NCBI RefSeq assembly: GCF_002498315.1
Contig: NZ_DAGX01000005.1
Span: 254,335-318,334, forward strand
Length of the DNA stretch: 64,000 nucleotides
Origin: Methanofollis sp. UBA420
GTDB taxonomy: Archaea; Halobacteriota; Methanomicrobia; Methanomicrobiales; Methanofollaceae
Reading direction: 5' to 3'
Both the position numbers and the translations under genes were made by a program. Shown here in pieces: positions 25,750-33,614 of this stretch; within the stretch, counting starts at the first letter, position 1, and the number at the start of each line of letters is the position of its first letter. The notes under the pieces are model-generated. The model had not been told where the DNA came from. It did not search any database and saw only the letters and a list, made by a program, of their open reading frames with translations.

Positions 25750-26561
25750 ACTGCAGGGGTCTGGAGCGTGTGTCCAGCCTGAGGGTAACTCTCGTCTCCT
25801 TTTTTATACTTCTGGTTCTCATTGGCCCGGGATCTGCCGACCGCTATCTTCTCGATCCGGCATATGTCTCCGATGAGGATCCGGCGTGGGATGATTCCAG
25901 TTACGCATCTATCCCCGGGCTCCCGGTGGCCCATGCATTCTCCGATTTTCTTCTCCTTATCTGCTTTATCCCTCTTCTGGTGGCACCCTCTACCCTCCAT
26001 ATTGTACTTATCTACATTGCAGTCCTTGGCGTCAGATACCGGCAGGGCAAGAACCTGCTCAGCCACCCGATCCGTTCAGAGATCATCGCGTGCATCCGGA
26101 CGAACCCGGGCATCCCCTTCTCTGAAATCGTGAAGGAGATCGAGAGCAACGCCGGGACAGTTCAGTATCACCTCTGGGTGCTGAGGAAAGAGGGCTTTCT
26201 TGTATCCTCGCGAGTTGAGGGGCAGAGCGGATACTTCCTCCCCAGTCAGGGGTATTGTACGATAGAGCAGCAGGTGCTGATATGTCTTCGGAACCGGACC
26301 GAACGAAAGATTCTCTGTCTCCTCATTCAGCGTCCGGGTATCAACCAGAGTCGGATTGCAGAAACACTCGACCTCTCACGATCCGCAGTTGCCTGGCATA
26401 TGAAACGGATGGGTTCTGTCGTCTCTTCATGGCGGGACGGACGATCGATGTGTTATGCTCTCGAACCCAAGGCTGCTGCGGTGCTCAGGGAGGAGCGTGC
26501 CGCCGCTTCCGGTGCTCCTGAGATCGCTCAGGCATCTGGAGATGAACACAGTATTGCCTGA
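25746..26561 (+). CDS. Membrane-anchored tandem winged-helix transcription regulator
   Basis: 271 residues. An N-terminal hydrophobic helix (about 14-30), a roughly 45-residue extracytoplasmic segment and a second hydrophobic stretch (about 65-97) precede two ArsR/MarR-like winged helices (HPIRSEIIACIRTNPGIPFSEIVKEI... and RTERKILCLLIQRPGINQSRIAETL...). This suggests a one-component sensor bound to the membrane with its DNA-binding part in the cytoplasm. The first gene of the pair encodes a small secreted protein. A paralogue of the same plan is at 27597. Target genes are unknown. Confidence 0.75.
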   Translation: MNCRGLERVSSLRVTLVSFFILLVLIGPGSADRYLLDPAYVSDEDPAWDDSSYASIPGLPVAHAFSDFLLLICFIPLLVAPSTLHIVLIYIAVLGVRYRQGKNLLSHPIRSEIIACIRTNPGIPFSEIVKEIESNAGTVQYHLWVLRKEGFLVSSRVEGQSGYFLPSQGYCTIEQQVLICLRNRTERKILCLLIQRPGINQSRIAETLDLSRSAVAWHMKRMGSVVSSWRDGRSMCYALEPKAAAVLREERAAASGAPEIAQASGDEHSIA

Positions 26562-26613
26562 AGGGAGATCTTCTCCCTCATCCTGGAGATGAATTCCTCT
26601 CTTCGTCCCGACC

Positions 26614-27078
26614 TCATGCACCTCCCCTGATCCCGGTCACGGTCGAGACCACCCTCCCTTCCTCTTCATCGACCAGGAAATCGACGACCGCCGTCTCGTT
26701 CGCGATCCTGAGTGCCGGGGCGCACCCGTCCCCTGACGAGGGGAAGGGCGTCGGGTGACAGGAGAGGAGCACCCCCTTGACAGTGCCGCCGTCGAGGTAC
26801 ATCGCCCGTGCCGCCTCGTCCCTCAGGGCGGTCCTGGCAACGTACGAGGCGTTCGTCGTCATCCAGTCAGTGCCACCGGGGGAGATGACCGGGACGTGTG
26901 CATAGTCGAAGTCGGGAAGATCGGCGGATGTCGCCGGCCGCAGTGTGGGCATTTCCATAGGGAGCGGTGTCATTGCAGGAGGTGTTGTGTCCGCCGGCGT
27001 CATGCAGCCGGTGGCACAGGCCACGATGCCGATGACCAGAAGGAGAAACCACAGGCCACTGGTGTCCATGGAGCACAC
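26614..27078 (-). CDS. Small lipoprotein of unknown function
   Basis: 154 residues from the GTG at 27078, or 151 from the ATG at 27069; both have AGGAAGAG upstream. A lipobox CATGC is followed by a Thr/Pro-rich linker (about 30-55). The mature domain contains TTNASYVARTALRDEAARAMYLDGG, GVLLSCHPTPFPSSGDGC and VVDFLVDEEEGRVVSTVTG, ending like a propeptide-type (PepSY-like) strand pattern. No known family is recognised with confidence. It overlaps the 3' end of the upstream membrane gene by about 70-79 bases in another frame. Confidence 0.55.
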   Translation of the reverse strand: MCSMDTSGLWFLLLVIGIVACATGCMTPADTTPPAMTPLPMEMPTLRPATSADLPDFDYAHVPVISPGGTDWMTTNASYVARTALRDEAARAMYLDGGTVKGVLLSCHPTPFPSSGDGCAPALRIANETAVVDFLVDEEEGRVVSTVTGIRGGA

Positions 27079-27452
27079 TCTCTTCCTGAATTATATATCC
27101 CTTCTGTGCGGATCGTCTCTCTGTCGGGGATTTTTCCGGCCCGCAGGCGCACGATCTCCCTGATGCCGAAGACCAGCACCGCCGCGGGGATGACAGTCAG
27201 GAGGAGGACGAGGACCAGCCATGACCAGAAATCAAGATGAGCGGGGTCGGCGAGCCACTGGAAGAAGAAGGTCAGGGTGATGGAGATGACCGGAGTGATG
27301 AAGGCGATGAGAATGAGGCAGACGACAAACCAGGCATACTCCGGGCGTGAGATGCCGTCCCCTCTCCCCTTCAGGGAGGGGAAGAAGAACCAGAGGCCGA
27401 AAACGAGCACGGCGACGGTAAAGAGGAGGACGGCGGCGGTGAAGGGGTGCAT
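27000..27452 (-). CDS. Small integral membrane protein (three helices)
   Basis: 150 residues with helices at about 5-25 (AAVLLFTVAVLVFGLWFFF), 40-67 (FVVCLILIAFITPVISITLTFFF) and 74-95 (WLVLVLLLTVIPAAVLVFG). The last roughly 25 residues are read out of frame through the start of the downstream lipoprotein gene and look uninformative, so the real protein may depend only on the first 110 residues. No family is recognised. Confidence 0.55.
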   Translation of the reverse strand: MHPFTAAVLLFTVAVLVFGLWFFFPSLKGRGDGISRPEYAWFVVCLILIAFITPVISITLTFFFQWLADPAHLDFWSWLVLVLLLTVIPAAVLVFGIREIVRLRAGKIPDRETIRTEGIYNSGRECAPWTPVACGFSFWSSASWPVPPAA

Positions 27453-27596
27453 GAACCGCCGTACGATATTTCGGTATATGTGACTTTTGAAACGTCCGTC
27501 TCCCCGACGGGGGACGGAAAGACGATCGGCTCAGAAAGTTTAAGGGCCGTCTCCCCGATTAACCTGCACGGGTACGATCGTCCCCGGCCCGGTATC

Positions 27597-28379
27597 ATGG
27601 AAAGAATAAGCCGTATCGCCCTCCTGCTCCTCCTCGTCCTCTTCGTCGCCGGAAACCCCGCGGCGGCGAAGATCGTCGTCGAGCCGGAGCCAGCGGAAGT
27701 TCCCGCCGATGCGATCAATGTGGACGACGAAGTGCTCGTGCCCTGGTGGGCGGTCCCGCCCATGCAACTGCTCACGGTCTTAACTCTCGTCCACAGCCCC
27801 GAATGGGCCCACCCCATCATAAAGATCCTCTTCTCCCTCAGCGGCGCCATCGTCATCGCCGCCAGGGACCGAAGGCGCCACCCCCTCGACAACGAGAAGA
27901 GAAAGGCGATCTATACATGCATCAGGGAGAGTCCGGGCATCTCGTTTGCGGAGATCGTGCAGGCGACAGGGATCAGCCGCGGCACGACACAGTACCACCT
28001 CGTCCGTCTCAGGGCGGCGCGCCTGGTCAGAGCCGTCCGCAGGGACAGCCTGACCGGCTATTTTGAGAGCAAAAACGCCTGCGGAACGATGGAGCAGACC
28101 ATTCTCCTCCACCTCAGGAGCCCGACAGAAGAGCAGATCCTGGCCCTCCTGCTGGAGACACCCGACCTCTCCCAGTCGGAGATCGCAGAGGCCGTCGGCG
28201 TCGCCGGGCCCACAGTCGCCTGGCACATGAAGCGCCTCATCGCCGACGGGATCGCCGCGTCTGAGAGGGACGGCAGGGCGACCAGGTACCGCCTCACGAG
28301 CGTGGCCGCCAGGGCCCTCAGGGATGCGACCCTCGGGGAAGACGGGACAGGGCGGGACGAGGAGTCGGCCGTAGCCTGA
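27597..28379 (+). CDS. Membrane-anchored tandem winged-helix transcription regulator (paralogue of 25746)
   Basis: 260 residues from the ATG at 27597, which begins a signal/anchor helix (ISRIALLLLLVLFVAG); a longer open frame from 27447 has no such logic. A short extracytoplasmic segment (about 20-45) and a second hydrophobic stretch precede two winged helices: KRKAIYTCIRESPGISFAEIVQATGISRGTTQYHL and EEQILALLLETPDLSQSEIAEAVGVAGPTVAWHM. The TVAWHMKR motif is nearly the same as in its paralogue (AVAWHMKR). Transcribed divergently from the membrane protein/lipoprotein pair, it may regulate those genes (inference). Confidence 0.75.
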   Translation: MERISRIALLLLLVLFVAGNPAAAKIVVEPEPAEVPADAINVDDEVLVPWWAVPPMQLLTVLTLVHSPEWAHPIIKILFSLSGAIVIAARDRRRHPLDNEKRKAIYTCIRESPGISFAEIVQATGISRGTTQYHLVRLRAARLVRAVRRDSLTGYFESKNACGTMEQTILLHLRSPTEEQILALLLETPDLSQSEIAEAVGVAGPTVAWHMKRLIADGIAASERDGRATRYRLTSVAARALRDATLGEDGTGRDEESAVA

Positions 28380-28438
28380 CGACTGCGCCATCTCACGACT
28401 GCGCCATCTCACGACTGCGCCATCTCACGACTGCGCCA
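28379..28438. repeat. 16-bp tandem repeat, about 3.8 copies
   Basis: The unit ACGACTGCGCCATCTC occurs three times without mismatch plus a 12-base partial copy. It starts inside the stop codon of the regulator gene. There are no spacers, so it is not a CRISPR array. Confidence 0.9.
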
Positions 28439-28531
28439 ACGGTCACAGCCATCGTCGCCGGGATAGGCCGAGGCACACGATTGCTGTCTTTCTCATGGGC
28501 ACTCATCTTCTTCACTGTCGGGAGACGCCCC

Positions 28532-29086
28532 TCAGACCCAGGTGACCTGCCAGATTGTCGGCCAGACAACCGTGAAGCCGGGGAGCATGGCGATGACGGC
28601 CGGAAGGACGAGGGGGATGCCGCAGGCGAGGAGTAGGACGGCAACCGCCCGTGGCGCCGGGATGCGGTGCATCTCCCGCAGGCCCACGAAGAGGATGACG
28701 AGAGACCAGAGGAAACCGAGCAGGGCAACACCGGGCATCCAGCCAAGAAGGGCCGCGGGGGTCAGGGCAACAAGGACCAGACGGAAGGTGCTCCCCATCC
28801 CCTCCCGGCCACCGGCGGCGTATATCCAGATATAGAACCAGAGAGCGCCGACCGGCACCAGCAGGAGGGATGCAACCACCACCGCCACCTGAAGACCCTG
28901 CGTGCGGCCGGTCGTCCAGAGAAGAAGGGTCAGGACGAGATTGATACTGATGAGCCCGAGGCCGTAGCCGAGAATTGTTCTATCTGTCTCCTCCCGCACA
29001 TCCCTGAAGGTCCGGGCCGGGCGGAGGAGCGCCCCGCTCATCAGGGGGAGATACTTTTCCGGGTGCATGCTATTATCTACTTCCAT
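28532..29086 (-). CDS. Yip1-family integral membrane protein
   Basis: 184 residues from the ATG at 29086, chosen because GAGGTGTCGAC precedes it and the family's N-terminus (LLRPARTFRDVREE) follows. Five hydrophobic helices span about 45-180. LLRPARTF..V matches the Yip1/DUF1282 start often seen in archaeal membrane proteins. Function is unknown. A longer open frame extends to 29356 but overlaps the neighbouring permease gene and lacks a ribosome site. Confidence 0.7.
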   Translation of the reverse strand: MEVDNSMHPEKYLPLMSGALLRPARTFRDVREETDRTILGYGLGLISINLVLTLLLWTTGRTQGLQVAVVVASLLLVPVGALWFYIWIYAAGGREGMGSTFRLVLVALTPAALLGWMPGVALLGFLWSLVILFVGLREMHRIPAPRAVAVLLLACGIPLVLPAVIAMLPGFTVVWPTIWQVTWV

Positions 29087-29252
29087 GTCGACACCTCGAA
29101 TGCCTCCGGGTGGGGGATGATATCGCGTTTCAGCCCAAAAAAGCGCCAGGTCAGGCATCCATGGCGTAAAATACGACACAGGGTTATAAAAGTGTTTTGT
29201 GCGAATCGTCTTCGCATCAGTCGCCTGGAAGGGCACCGATGGACCCATCAGG

Positions 29253-30275
29253 TCACCGGAGGTCCATGCGCATGAACTTCCCGTACGCAAGGGCGAAAAA
29301 GACCGACGCAAAGACGACCAGAGCCGCAATACCCCCCCAGATCCGGCCTGCCGCATCTTCTGGCGGCATATCAGAGGGATAGATAACCGTCGAGGTCACG
29401 GCACAACAACTTGCCACTGGGGAGAAAAAATTGACCGAATCTGTCACAAATCTTTTTTTTGCCTGATATGTTTCCATCTCCTGATCATACCGATCGCACT
29501 CCTCCTCGTACGCCTCCAGCGCCGCCGGGTCGGATGAGATGTAGATCACCCCGTCCGCGTCCCTCCCGTCAATCGGCATCTCCGGCATCTGTGGCATCTC
29601 CCCTGCAACCGCGTCTCCGAGAGACGTCCCGAAGAGGGGCAGCACGTACGAGAGGGCAAGGAAGAGGGCCAGACCATAGACCACCGCATGCCCGCTCTCT
29701 TTCACGACGACCGAGAGGAAGAGGGCAAGGGTGAAGACCGCAAGCAGGAAGAGGAAGTATACGATCCCGATGACCCCGATGGAGACGAACTCGCCCGGCG
29801 TCGGCACGATCGAGAGGAGGAGGAGGACGGCGAGGGTGACGGCGAATGCCAGCGCCAGTGCGACCCCGAGGGCGGCACTCCCGCCGAGGGCCTTGCCGTT
29901 GATCACCTCGTCCCGGTACACCGGGTGGGAGAGGAGCATCTGAAGTGTTCTGGTCTCCTTCTCCTTCGAGACAAGGTCGAACCCGATTGCAATCGCAAGG
30001 ATGCCCCCGAAAACGACCAGGGAATTGAGTAGAGCAGAGAGAATGAACAGGACCGACGGTCTCTCCGGCATCACGCCCGCAGGCCCGGCGGCATCCTCTG
30101 CAAGCTGTACCTGTTCGTTATATGACTCAAGGTTCTGGTTGTACCGATCGATCCCCTGCTGCATGCCGGCAAGGGCGAACATCAGGAAAAACGCAAGGAT
30201 CACCAGGAACTTCCTGCCGGTGAGGTGGTCGGCGAACTCTTTCCTGGCCACGATAAAGACTCGTTCTGCTACCAT
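29253..30275 (-). CDS. ABC-2 type transporter permease (orphan, paralogue of 21770)
   Basis: 340 residues starting at an ATG preceded by GGAGATGTCAT. Layout and motifs repeat those of the permease at 21770: KEFADHL at the N-terminus, SKEKETRTLQMLLSHPVYRDEVINGKA in the middle, and helices at about 15-40, 100-215 and 315-335, with extracytoplasmic segments between. No ATPase gene is adjacent. It lies next to three tandem secreted proteins on the same strand, which are transcribed toward it. Confidence 0.8.
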   Translation of the reverse strand: MVAERVFIVARKEFADHLTGRKFLVILAFFLMFALAGMQQGIDRYNQNLESYNEQVQLAEDAAGPAGVMPERPSVLFILSALLNSLVVFGGILAIAIGFDLVSKEKETRTLQMLLSHPVYRDEVINGKALGGSAALGVALALAFAVTLAVLLLLSIVPTPGEFVSIGVIGIVYFLFLLAVFTLALFLSVVVKESGHAVVYGLALFLALSYVLPLFGTSLGDAVAGEMPQMPEMPIDGRDADGVIYISSDPAALEAYEEECDRYDQEMETYQAKKRFVTDSVNFFSPVASCCAVTSTVIYPSDMPPEDAAGRIWGGIAALVVFASVFFALAYGKFMRMDLR

Positions 30276-30399
30276 ATGACATCTCCATTATACTCCCCGA
30301 CCTCTGCCGTCGCAGAGATATCCCCATGACGACGAGAAGCAGGATCGCGGCGACCTGAGAGGGTGGAGAGAGGGTACTGACATTCGAGATGTCCCTACC

Positions 30400-30861
30400 C
30401 TACCTGAAGATGAGGTCCCCGCGTGACGAAGCGCTATCCGCGCCCTCGCTGCACTCGATGTCCCAGTGGTACTCACCCGGATCGGCGGGCGTGATGTTCA
30501 CCGACAGCGTTCCTTTCCTGTTGCTATTGAGGAGCGGGATGTCGGGCACGGACTGCTCGACCACCGTACCGTCCGGCCCTTTCAGCCGGAATGTCGCCGT
30601 CTGCCCGATTACGTCGTTGGAGTCCCTGTATTCGTAGTGCACCACAACCTGGTAGGTCGCCGCGGGTGGAGAGGGGCGGAAGAATGTGCCCGCCAAGGCA
30701 GTGCAGTGAAGACCTCCGTTCTCGTCGATCAGGAGAGAGCCGCCGTCGATAACCTCGACCACCGGCCCCTCCTCCGCACTGACCGGCATTGCCGCCATGC
30801 AGACGAGGAGGAGGCCGACAAGGGCAGCACCAGCCGGCCCGATTACTTTTTTCCATTCCAT
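30400..30861 (-). CDS. Secreted beta-sandwich protein 3 of a tandem set
   Basis: 153 residues with GAGGTGAAAAAATC ahead of the ATG. A signal peptide ends at MPVSAEE. The mature domain (LHCTALAGTFFRPSPPAATYQVVVHYEYRDSN, IGQTATFRLKGPDGTVV, GEYHWDIECSE) shares the pattern 'G..A.FRL.V.D..G' with the two upstream genes and looks Ig-like. Two Cys could form a disulphide. It is probably extracellular; function is unknown. Confidence 0.65.
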   Translation of the reverse strand: MEWKKVIGPAGAALVGLLLVCMAAMPVSAEEGPVVEVIDGGSLLIDENGGLHCTALAGTFFRPSPPAATYQVVVHYEYRDSNDVIGQTATFRLKGPDGTVVEQSVPDIPLLNSNRKGTLSVNITPADPGEYHWDIECSEGADSASSRGDLIFR

Positions 30862-30937
30862 GATTTTTTCACCTCATTCATGCACATTCCCGGAAGGGAC
30901 GCGATCCAGAACTGCCGTCCCCGACGCACAGCAATTT

Positions 30938-31435
30938 TCATGTGAAGAGGGGAGTCGAGAAATTCAGCCTGCTCTCATAGATGGTCGACGTGAGCAAAAA
31001 CCGGCCTTCTCCGGACCCATGCGGGGAGCAGGAGACGCTCAGCGCCCCGGAAGAGACACTCCGCGACTCCCGGGTAGTGCTGTCCGGCACCCCTGCGGGA
31101 TCCCAGACCGTCAGGGTGAAGACGGCCGTCTTCGCACCACCGAATGTGTTCCCCCGGCTACTCTTCCATACGGCGGTGAAGGTGCTCGTTCCCGTCCCCG
31201 TCTCGATTGAAGAGAAAGAACTCGAAAAAACTGCATTTTTCTTGAAGTCGGCAGAAGCCACACCGAGGTGGAAGGTGCCATGGGAGTCGTTGTCATGAAA
31301 GACGACCCTGCCGCCGGAATCGGTGGTATTCACGATGACATCCTCCCGGGCGTACGAGGTCACGTATGCCAGGGCACCGGCAAGGACGAGGACCAGGACA
31401 ATGCTGCACAGTATTTTGCCATTCACACAGATCAC
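30938..31435 (-). CDS. Secreted beta-sandwich protein 2 of a tandem set
   Basis: 165 residues from a GTG at 31435; a second GTG at 31426 is also possible. An N-terminal hydrophobic helix (ILCSIVLVLVLAGALAYV) is a signal or anchor. The mature domain TGTSTFTAVWKSSRGNTFGGAKTAVFTLTVWDPAGVP aligns by eye with the upstream gene's TFTATYTHANDRKYDGQGAIFRLTVYDANGV. The start lies three bases from the upstream stop, so the two genes are co-transcribed. Function is unknown. Confidence 0.6.
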   Translation of the reverse strand: MICVNGKILCSIVLVLVLAGALAYVTSYAREDVIVNTTDSGGRVVFHDNDSHGTFHLGVASADFKKNAVFSSSFSSIETGTGTSTFTAVWKSSRGNTFGGAKTAVFTLTVWDPAGVPDSTTRESRSVSSGALSVSCSPHGSGEGRFLLTSTIYESRLNFSTPLFT

Positions 31436-31438
31436 CCT

Positions 31439-31900
31439 TCAGACATAGTCGAGATCGGTGTAGTCAAGGGCCGATGCCGTCTCCCTATCGAAGAGGTCGT
31501 GCGTCTCGCACCACAGTTCATACTGGGCATCGCCGCTGCCCTGCGAATTGAAAGTCACGCTGATTTCACCGCTGACCGCGGAGTCAACCTTTTTTTCGGT
31601 CGTGTGCGCCACGCCGTTCGCGTCATAGACTGTCAGACGGAAAATTGCTCCCTGCCCGTCATATTTCCTGTCGTTGGCATGAGTGTACGTCGCCGTGAAG
31701 GTGTTCTGTCCTGCCAGAGCGGTGAGAGGCCCCACACCAGACACGCCTGCCGTATCGCCGTCGCCGCCCGTGGACATATTCCCCACAGGTATTGCGGGCA
31801 GGACCGCGATCCCGTCCGGTCCTCCGGGCACGGCGCCCGCCGACATACTCGTGGTCGCAAGCAGCAGTGCCGCCAGCACAAAGCCTAATTCTGTCTTCAT
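31439..31900 (-). CDS. Secreted beta-sandwich protein 1 of a tandem set
   Basis: 153 residues from the ATG at 31900, preceded by GAGGTGTGAAG; the frame is open to 32098 but that extension lacks a ribosome site. A signal peptide ends near MSAGAV. The domain has QNTFTATYTHAND, GAIFRLTVYDANGV and AQYELWCETHD, matching its two downstream paralogues. It heads the tandem set and has a long, hairpin-bearing 5' region. Function is unknown. Confidence 0.65.
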   Translation of the reverse strand: MKTELGFVLAALLLATTSMSAGAVPGGPDGIAVLPAIPVGNMSTGGDGDTAGVSGVGPLTALAGQNTFTATYTHANDRKYDGQGAIFRLTVYDANGVAHTTEKKVDSAVSGEISVTFNSQGSGDAQYELWCETHDLFDRETASALDYTDLDYV

Positions 31901-31932
31901 CTTCACACCTCTTTCTGAATCTCCCCGGAAGG

Positions 31933-31958
31933 CCGCGGATTGCAGCGACCATCCGCGG
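31933..31958 (-). promoter_or_regulatory. Leader hairpin upstream of the tandem secreted genes
   Basis: CCGCGGAT and ATCCGCGG form a perfect 8-bp stem with a 10-base loop, ending 33 bases before the ATG at 31900. It lies in the presumed long leader and could affect mRNA stability or translation. Confidence 0.45.
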
Positions 31959-32061
31959 TGACACCCGAAACCATTCAGGGGCATACGAGGAACCGGGCCT
32001 TGCATGCAGAACGAATATGCCCGACCTCCCGCGGGACGCCTGTTCGGGCATCCACGACCAA

Positions 32062-32078
32062 TTGTATATTTAATACAA
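32062..32078 (-). promoter_or_regulatory. AT-rich inverted repeat in the promoter region of the tandem secreted genes
   Basis: TTGTAT-N5-ATACAA is a perfect inverted repeat within an AT-rich block (32061-32100) that also offers TATA-like sequence for the minus strand. It is the only AT-rich block in the 368-base gap between 31900 and 32269, so it probably holds the promoter and an operator. Confidence 0.4.
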
Positions 32079-32126
32079 TATATGTCGATTATGATCAATT
32101 AGTCTTCGCGTCGGAAAAAAGAAAAT

Positions 32127-32257
32127 GGCCCGATCCCCATCGGGCGCACGCTCCCACCGGAACCGATCTCCTCACCCCGGAGTCGCGGAGGCCCTCAGGA
32201 GTGCGAGCGGGAATGGGGATCGGAGGGCAGTGCGGGAGTCCGGGTCTGTACCCGGAT
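32127..32257. other. GC-rich structured intergenic region, possible small RNA
   Basis: A perfect 11-base inverted repeat (CCGATCCCCAT at 32130-32140, ATGGGGATCGG at 32213-32223) encloses further imperfectly pairing arms (GCGCACGCTCCC with GGAGTGCGAGC). A separate hairpin CCGGGTCTGTACCCGG follows near 32240. It lies past the 3' end of rsmA. No known RNA family is recognised. Confidence 0.4.
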
Positions 32258-32268
32258 GACGGAAAAAC

Positions 32269-33045
32269 TCACTCTTCAGGCACGCAGAGATTCGCGATCA
32301 TCGCAAAGAGCATCAGGGACAACTCCTCAGGCCGCATCGAGAGGATCTCCTCAGGGAGTTCTCGGACCGCCCTCTCCACGTTCTCCGTGCCGAGAGCGGC
32401 ACGCCCCCCGCGGAGACCGTTCCGCACCGTCTTCCTCCGGTGGGAGAAGAGTTCCCGCACCACGTCGGCATACACCCCGCGGTCGGCAATATAGTATGGC
32501 GGTTCGTGCGGCGTGAGGCGGACCACCGTCGAGGCGACCTGCGGCGGCGGGGAGAAAGCCCCGGGCTTGAGGTTGAAGCAGAGTTCCACGTCGGCGTACG
32601 TCTGGACCATCACCGAGAGACGCCCGCACTCCGGCGTCCCGACCCGCGCCGCCATCCTCTCGGCAAACTCGCGCTGGTACATCAGCACCGCACTCTCAAA
32701 GCCCACGTCAAGGAGGCGGAAGGTGATCGGGGACGACGCAGAATAGGGAAGATTCGCAACGACAATATCGAAGGACGGATACGGGATCTTCACGGCGTCG
32801 CCATGGACCAGTTCAAACCGACCAGACGCCATCTCCACGGCAAAACGGGAGGACAAATCCTCGACCAGAGCGCCGTCGAGTTCGATTGCGACGACATTCG
32901 CCCCGGCCGAAAGAAGTTCGGCGGTCAGCACCCCCTCGCCGGGCCCGATCTCGAGCACCCGCCGTCCGGAAACAGGAGCGAGGGCGACGATCCGCCTGAC
33001 TGCCCGCGGGTCGGTGAGGAAATGCTGGTCGTGCCGTGCCTTCAT
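32269..33045 (-). CDS. rsmA: 16S rRNA dimethyladenosine transferase (KsgA/Dim1)
   Basis: 258 residues. The N-terminus has the family's DQHFLTDP motif, the SAM site LEIGPGEGVLTAEL (about 31-44) and the catalytic NLPYSASSPI motif (about 98). It dimethylates two adjacent adenosines in the 3' hairpin of 16S rRNA during small-subunit maturation. It overlaps the DUF655 gene by ATGA and closes a long ribosome-related gene string. Confidence 0.95.
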   Translation of the reverse strand: MKARHDQHFLTDPRAVRRIVALAPVSGRRVLEIGPGEGVLTAELLSAGANVVAIELDGALVEDLSSRFAVEMASGRFELVHGDAVKIPYPSFDIVVANLPYSASSPITFRLLDVGFESAVLMYQREFAERMAARVGTPECGRLSVMVQTYADVELCFNLKPGAFSPPPQVASTVVRLTPHEPPYYIADRGVYADVVRELFSHRRKTVRNGLRGGRAALGTENVERAVRELPEEILSMRPEELSLMLFAMIANLCVPEE

Positions 33046-33605
33046 TTTGCCGTAAAGAGACGGTACTTCACCTCAGGATCCTCGAGCTCCTCGAGCACCC
33101 GTCCGACGATCAGCTTCACCGGGCCTGGCAGGGACTTGATCCGGAGAGAGATATCTTCGAAGCTCTCAAAGGGCTTCTTCTCCCTTTCCTGAATAAGTTC
33201 CCACATCAGTTTCTTTCCGACGCCCGGCAACAGGTGGAACATGTGGAGCTTCGGCGTGATCGGGACGGCCGTATTGAAGAACGTAACGAAGCGTGCCTCG
33301 TTCGCCTTCACGATCGTCTCGATAGCAAAGGGGAGTTCGAGCCGGGCCATGTTCGTCAGATCGGATAACCCGATCCGGCGTTTCACCCGCTCGACCTTGT
33401 CCCGCGCCTCGTCCCCGATATAGACCGTATCATGGATCTGGATATCGGCGCCCTTCTTCGGGATCAGTTCAAGGAGCTTGAACTGGTCGGTCCCGACCGC
33501 CTGCACGATAGGATCGCGCTTGAAGACCGGTTTCGGGTCGTCAGCACGTCCCTGAAGAAGTACATCCACAACTACTGCGTAGATCTCCTTTTTCTCAGCC
33601 TTCAT
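33042..33605 (-). CDS. DUF655 family protein, putative RNA-binding
   Basis: 187 residues. It begins YAVVVDVLLQGRADDPKP and carries a C-terminal helix-hairpin-helix (FHLLPGVGKKLMWELIQEREKKPFESFEDI), both typical of archaeal DUF655 (OB-fold plus HhH). The gene sits between rpo4 and rsmA, a conserved archaeal order that suggests a role in rRNA processing or ribosome assembly; the exact role is not established. It overlaps rsmA by four bases. Confidence 0.85.
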   Translation of the reverse strand: MKAEKKEIYAVVVDVLLQGRADDPKPVFKRDPIVQAVGTDQFKLLELIPKKGADIQIHDTVYIGDEARDKVERVKRRIGLSDLTNMARLELPFAIETIVKANEARFVTFFNTAVPITPKLHMFHLLPGVGKKLMWELIQEREKKPFESFEDISLRIKSLPGPVKLIVGRVLEELEDPEVKYRLFTAK

Positions 33606-33614
33606 AGAAACCCC

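Noticed and set aside
28058..28412. Minus-strand frames running through the 16-bp tandem repeat and over the winged-helix regulator
   Set aside because: They oppose a gene with clear winged-helix domains, and the repeat merely keeps the frames open.
28379..28438. Possible CRISPR array
   Set aside because: The 16-bp units touch each other with no spacers, and no cas gene is nearby.
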